DNA of 64,000 nt from Benincasa hispida (lineage: Eukaryota; Streptophyta; Magnoliopsida; Cucurbitales; Cucurbitaceae): assembly GCF_009727055.1 (NCBI RefSeq), contig NC_052354.1, forward strand, positions 3,498,677 through 3,562,676, written 5' to 3'. The translations under genes and the position numbers were made by a program. The stretch's first letter is position 1. Each line of letters begins with the position of its first letter. The notes beneath the pieces are model-generated. The model saw only the letters and a list, made by a program, of their open reading frames with translations, was not told where the DNA came from and ran no database searches. This document shows, piece after piece, positions 59,250-64,000 of this stretch.

Positions 59250-59712
59250 GTTTATCCCTTGACCACTGTCGGTGACTACCGGTACCACACTCCGGCGACA
59301 TATTTCAATGACCATCTTCGGGTGGTTAACTTCTACGACCAACTCTAAGTTTCGACAACCACTTCTAATGATAACTCCAACGACGAATTTTGACAACCAC
59401 CTTCGTACAAAGTAACTTTGACGACACACTCTGACTTCCATATTCGCATGATTAACTTCGATAACGAACTTCGGGCTCCACCAACCACCTCTGACGACAA
59501 ACTCTAGCGACTAACTCCAATGACTACCTTCGAATAAGCAACTCCAGCGACATATTCCGACAATTACCCCATGTGGCCAACTCCGACGACCAACTCTAGG
59601 CTCTGATAACTTCGCCGAAGACCACCTTGGATGATCAACTTAAGTGACAACCACATATGACAACCAACACTAACATTCACTTAGGGAGGTCAACTCCAGC
59701 GAAGGCCACCTC
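59250..59712. repeat. Degenerate repeat field, core AACTCCGACGACC
   Basis: More than twenty variants of a core near CCAACTCCGACGACC are spread over 460 bases, spaced roughly 12-20 bases apart. Examples are CCAACTCCGACGACCAACTC near 59579 and CTCTGACGACAAACTCTAGC near 59488. The stretch is richer in C and G than its surroundings. Open frames across it are short and start at arbitrary places, so it is not treated as coding. Confidence 0.65.
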
Positions 59713-59722
59713 TTACGAGACT

Positions 59723-59831
59723 CTTAATGACAATCCTATTTTTTGTGAACATGTAAATAAATCCTTAATGACAACCCTATCTTTTTTAAATATGTAAATA
59801 GACACTTAATGACAACCCTATTTTTTGTGTT
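59723..59831. repeat. 41-bp tandem repeat, 2.6 copies
   Basis: CTTAATGACAA(T/C)CCTAT starts at 59723, 59764 and 59805, each followed by a T run and (in the first two) ATGTAAATA. Confidence 0.9.
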
Positions 59832-60422
59832 CAACTCATGCGTTCTATCACTGTTAAAGTATATTGTAGAGTTGGTTATATAAATACTAGTATTTTGCCT
59901 ACGTTAAATGCAATATTTGTATGTAGGTGGTTACTAAAAAAAGACTATGCAATTCTTTTGTAACTTTCTTGTTTTCCACTTCTGTTATTTTTTTTTTTAA
60001 ATTCATATAAGCGTGGTTATTAGAAGAAAGATTGTGCTGAAAATGGTACTTTTCTTTCCTTTCTTTTATAATAAATTAGATGTTACGTTGTGTGGTTTCA
60101 TACATTTTATTTTAGATCACATTTCTAGTTTGCCTCCGTTAAGTCTTAGTGTTTTGATCTAATTCATTTCAAACATTTAAAGGTACGTTGTAGTATATTT
60201 AATTTTAATTTTATTTGCATTTAACTTCATTAGTTTGTTGTATTTCTTGTAGGACCCAAAATAATTGCACATTTCCTCCAACTAATGGGCAAAAAACAAG
60301 AATTGGCTCTTTTTTTTTTTTTTTTTTTTTAATTAACATTTATGGTTGAGTTAAAATTAATTGAGAGTTAAAAATTGAACGTTAGGAAGTAGAGAAATGT
60401 TCATTTTATTGAAATATAACAT
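59832..60422. other. AT-rich gap
   Basis: No gene or clear element is seen, apart from a run of about 22 Ts at 60309-60330. Confidence 0.5.
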
Positions 60423-62263
60423 TGAAGGATCCCAAATTGAAGGGAATCTTAAGTAGAAGTGGATCGTCCCAAACACCATTCTTTAAATAAATTAATTTTT
60501 ATAGAAAAGAAAGAACAAGATATGCATTTACATAAATTACAACATGCTAAGTTAAATGAAAACTTAGGGTTCCAGAAACCCTTACCACTTTCTTCAAGTA
60601 TCCTTGATCAAGATTCGAACACTATCACGATTGCTTCCTCGGTATTCTCAGGTAAAGAACCTAGGAGTGATGGGCTCTAACTATTTTGGAATGAGGGAAT
60701 TTTTGAGTAGAGAGGATGAAGAGTTGAGATTATTCACTAACAACCCAAGACTCATGGAACAACTCAATGTATCTCTTGAAGAAGGAGACTCTCTCCTCTT
60801 TTTCAAAAGCCAAAATATTACCAATATATAAATATAAATATGATAACTAACTTATCATATAATATATATTAAATTATATGTTACATCAAATATAACATAT
60901 AGTCTATAGTTTTAATATCATATCATATACAATATAATCTATCGTTTCTTTTCTCTCTCATATGACATTTAATATAAATCACATTTATATCAAATTTAAC
61001 AATTATGAATCCAATTCATATAATTAATATTTGAATCATATTAAAATATTTATTTCCTCTCACTAAAGCTATAACGTATCAAATACATTATAATAATTAT
61101 ATCACAAATAATTAAAATAACTTAATTATATCATATACAATTAGATCCCTCAATGAAACAGTTCAAATTAATCCAAAAACTGATTCTCATTTAATCCTAT
61201 TGAGCTACCAAGGGGACCTCATGGACCTGTAACTTGAAGCTCCAAGGATACATGAATAATTAATTAAACTCTTTAATTAGATTATTCATCATCCGTTAAC
61301 TGTCGGGCACTCCACTAAAACCGATAGCTGCACTCTTTGTACTACAGATATATTTCTGTGTCCATTGGATATAACCAATCAATAGTACGATGACCCTTCA
61401 CAAATTGCTCGTAACTACAGCTAGACCAAAATTACCGTTTTGTCCCTATAGTTACATCTAACTCTTTAAGTACCACTGATCCCTCTAATGAAAAATAGAT
61501 CATAGTCCAACTATGATACAATCCCTCTCGGGCCAGGAAAGGGTGTGGCGCCATATTATTCAAGCCTCAGAATCAGCTCTCAAGGGAGCAATTTATCTAC
61601 TTACCCCGACCTCGAGGAAAAAGTGAATTCCTTCTTGTGTAGTTATGTTCCAAGCTCCCTAATCAAACAAATCCCCAAAATGATAGGCTTATTGAGTCGG
61701 TGATCTGGCCACTCTCACCCATACAAATTAAAGGACCGCCCTCATAGGTAGGAGTTCACAACTCACTCAGGATTTAGGTCATGTTATCTATGGTCATCCT
61801 GGTGAAATGTAAGTCTCTATTATGAATGACGTTATATAATGAGATTAAAAATTTCGTGGTCCGGTCTTATACAAACTCCTTTATATGAAATATCCCCGTT
61901 CACATTTCTATACATGAATGATCAGGATTAGATCGCTTGTAGTACTTTACAATAATTGTAACACCTGCAAAGCAAGCCATACTCGTATTGTCACAAGGAT
62001 AAGGCAGGATTACCCAGTCTTATCCATCTACTACAGACCATTTAGGTTATCATTTAAACATGATCCACCCGTATGTCTCTACATATATGTTTAAACTACA
62101 AGATAACATTGGATGTTAGTTTATTGGTTTGTGGTTAATGCAATAAAATGTGGAATAAAATATCATATATTTTATTAAAAAAAATAATGAGCTTGTTCAA
62201 ATCATTTACAATATAGTCAAAATACAAAGTACACAAAAACTAGGGCATAACACGTGCCCAATA
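60423..62263 (-). mobile_element. Copia 3' LTR (minus strand)
   Basis: 1841 bases; on the minus strand from TATTGGGCACGTG (just after GGCAAGTGGGAGATT, a polypurine-like tract) to GGGATCCTTCA. It shares phrases with the LTRs of the 24.9-43.4 kb block. It follows the RNase H fragment at 62290-62908 in the correct order. Confidence 0.78.
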
Positions 62264-62289
62264 TAAATCTCCCACTTGCCTTGTCTAAA

Positions 62290-62908
62290 CATGGTCTGTC
62301 CCACAAACCTATACTCTGCAGGTGACTCTCAAACACCTTAGCTGTGAGGGCTTTGTAAACGAATCAGCAACGTTGTGCTTCAAAGCTATCTGTGTGACAA
62401 TCACGTCCCCTCGATGCACAATCTCTCGAATGAGATGATACTTTCGCTCTATATGCTTCCCGCGCTTGTGACTCCTACGCTTTCGAGAATTAGCCACAAC
62501 ACCACTATTATCACAATAAATTGTGATGGGCTTTGACATGTTTGGAACGACTTCTAGATTAGTAAAAAATTTCCTAATCCTAACAGCTTCCTTAGTAGTT
62601 TCACAAGCCGCTACATACTCAGCCTCCATAGTGGATTCAACGATGCACCATTACTTGGTGCTTCTTCATATTACTGCCCTTTCTTTAAGAGTGAACACTG
62701 ATCCCAATGTGGATTTCCTAAAATCTTTAACAGTCTGAAAATCAGAGTCTGTGTATCCTGTAAGGATCAAATCTTTAGAACCATACATGAGCATGTAATC
62801 CCTCGTTCTCCGTAGATACTTGAGGATGTCTTTAACAGCGATCCAGTGATCTAATCCTAGATTAGATTGATATCTACTAACTATCCCCAATGCATCACAG
62901 ATGTCAGG
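62290..62908 (-). pseudogene. Copia RNase H fragment (minus strand)
   Basis: Reads GIVSRYQSNLGLDHWIAVKD, TRDYMLMYGSKDLILTGYTD, a frame change, MEAEYVAACETTKEAV, ITIYCDNSGVVANSRKRRSH, HNVADSFTK. It is the C-terminus of a Copia polyprotein, truncated at 62908 by the start of a Gypsy-family LTR. Confidence 0.88.
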
Positions 62909-64000
62909 TGATAACTGGTAGAAATACAAGTTATTACAACTCAAATAAGTAAAACAATGAGAGAATGCGATGGTAAAATAGGCAATATCATGTCCGAAAG
63001 CGCTAAACTGAAAGGAATTGTGATCGCAAGCGCTCATCGCATAAAAGCAGTTAATTTACCTATTTTGTGCAGGTACAATGCGATGGCATATATGAAATTA
63101 TAATCCAAAGGCACAATGCATCAGCGCACTTGAACATTGCGATCGCAAGTCATGTNATTGCGATCGCAAGTCATGTGATCGTGAGAAGTTTCTTAAAAAG
63201 GTGGCCGAGACCTCGCATCAAGGCGACGACATAATAAATCATGATGGGACGGAAAGCTGATAATGGTCGATTCTGAATTTAGTTGACAAGCCGTTAAAAG
63301 CCACACTATAGCAAGTACACTCAACTTTCAGTGACTATTAAATGACACAATAGAGTAGGGGAATTAATGCCATTATTGCAATCATTAGCAAGAAAAGCTA
63401 CTTCACCTTGAAATCTATAAATACTGAAGGCCACCAGAGAAAAAAGGGAGTTAGTTAGTTAGTCTGTTCATGCACATACTCATACATATACATAATGGAG
63501 GGAGAGAGCAAGGAGACGAGGAAGAAGCCAAGAGAAATCGCTTCCGGAAAAATCGAGAGACTGCCAGAAAGCAACACAAAGGAGAGAGGGCCATCACTTG
63601 CGAGAACAAGAATACACAACTAGAACAAAGTTGAAGTGATAAAGAGCAGTGTAAAAGGCCATGGGAAGCAAGACATTGTTTACCGGGCTTCTTGTCTCTC
63701 AAATCCATTTGTTATTTTATACTCAGTACTTTATTTGTAGAAAATGGAAACCTCATTTCAATCTATGTTCAATCTCTCCATACCACGCATGAGTAACTAA
63801 ATTTCTGAATGGGTTGAGAAGTACTCAACTAGCATGACTTAAGATTTACATTTTATACGATCATCTTGTCTTATGTATGCATCATTCACCCTTTGGACAT
63901 ACTTGAGAGAGTAGTCTAAAGATAGAATCTAGACTTGAGACAGTCAGATTAGAATCTATGCTTGAGATAGTCGGATTAGAATCGCATAAACAAGAAGTAG
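62909..64000 (+). mobile_element. Gypsy-family LTR running off the window
   Basis: Starts TGATAACTGGTAGAAATAC, like the LTR at 45339-46816, and interrupts the Copia RNase H. A TATAAATA box lies at 63416-63423, with likely transcript start shortly after. Repeats of GCGATCGCAAG lie around 63015 and 63140-63175. The right end is outside the window, so LTR versus full element is unknown. Confidence 0.65.
63156..63156. other. Single undetermined base (N)
   Basis: The N sits inside a short tandem duplication: ATTGCGATCGCAAGTCATGT occurs at 63136 and again at 63157, a 21-base period. This suggests an assembly or consensus uncertainty in copy number. Confidence 0.95.

Noticed and set aside
59139..59441. 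Open frames across the AACTCCGACG repeat field as genes
   Set aside because: They are short, on both strands, and explained by the repeat's codon-like spacing.
63451..63708. 85-codon minus-strand open frame as a gene
   Set aside because: It is antisense to the leader region of a Gypsy LTR just after its TATA box; no domain seen.

Overview
The window is nuclear DNA of a flowering plant: AT-rich, with GT-AG introns, plant-type gene families and a dense load of LTR retrotransposons. The genes and LTR families would suit a eudicot, possibly a cucurbit, but the species is an inference and was not tested by any search. One undetermined base at 63156 shows it is part of an assembled scaffold.

Genic left part (about 2.4-22.4 kb). 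A 22-exon dynamin-related gene of the DRP2 type (+ strand, 931 residues, endocytic membrane scission) faces a 4-exon GT47 exostosin-like glycosyltransferase gene (- strand, 514 residues, Golgi) across a 640-bp convergent gap. Upstream of the latter, on the same strand, is a 4-coding-exon mid-SUN gene (- strand, 584 residues, nuclear envelope/ER), with a 5'UTR intron and a short overlapping upstream ORF. All splice junctions were traced by hand and every reading frame closes.

Retrotransposon block (about 24.9-48.1 kb). A decayed Copia element (integrase, reverse transcriptase, RNase H, 3' LTR) has lost its gag end. It is broken by two solo LTRs inside the reverse transcriptase and two more nested in its left LTR. 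Next comes a gutted Gypsy element with an initiator-Met primer site and a polypurine tract. Then follow an inverted Gypsy gag pseudogene split by another solo LTR, a Gypsy LTR flanked by both a primer site and a polypurine tract, and Gypsy 3' non-coding sequence. Several target-site duplications (GATAA, TGTGG, GTTGG/GTAGG, GTTAC/GTTGC) fix insertion boundaries.

Right part (48.6-64 kb). Two tandem nucleoredoxin-1 genes (560 and 561 residues, + strand) have the same four-exon layout and similar proximal promoters. They are separated by 5.9 kb of AT-rich DNA holding a Harbinger-like MITE. Beyond them lie degenerate repeats, a minus-strand Copia RNase H fragment with its 3' LTR, and the start of a Gypsy-family LTR running off the edge.

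The host genes are unrelated in function (endocytosis, wall-polysaccharide synthesis, nuclear envelope, redox), except for the nucleoredoxin pair. I saw no clearly new biological system. The most interesting signals are the exon-per-module nucleoredoxin pair, the GAAA-loop hairpin at Gypsy LTR edges, the intronic foldback, the SUN uORF and the layered LTR insertions.
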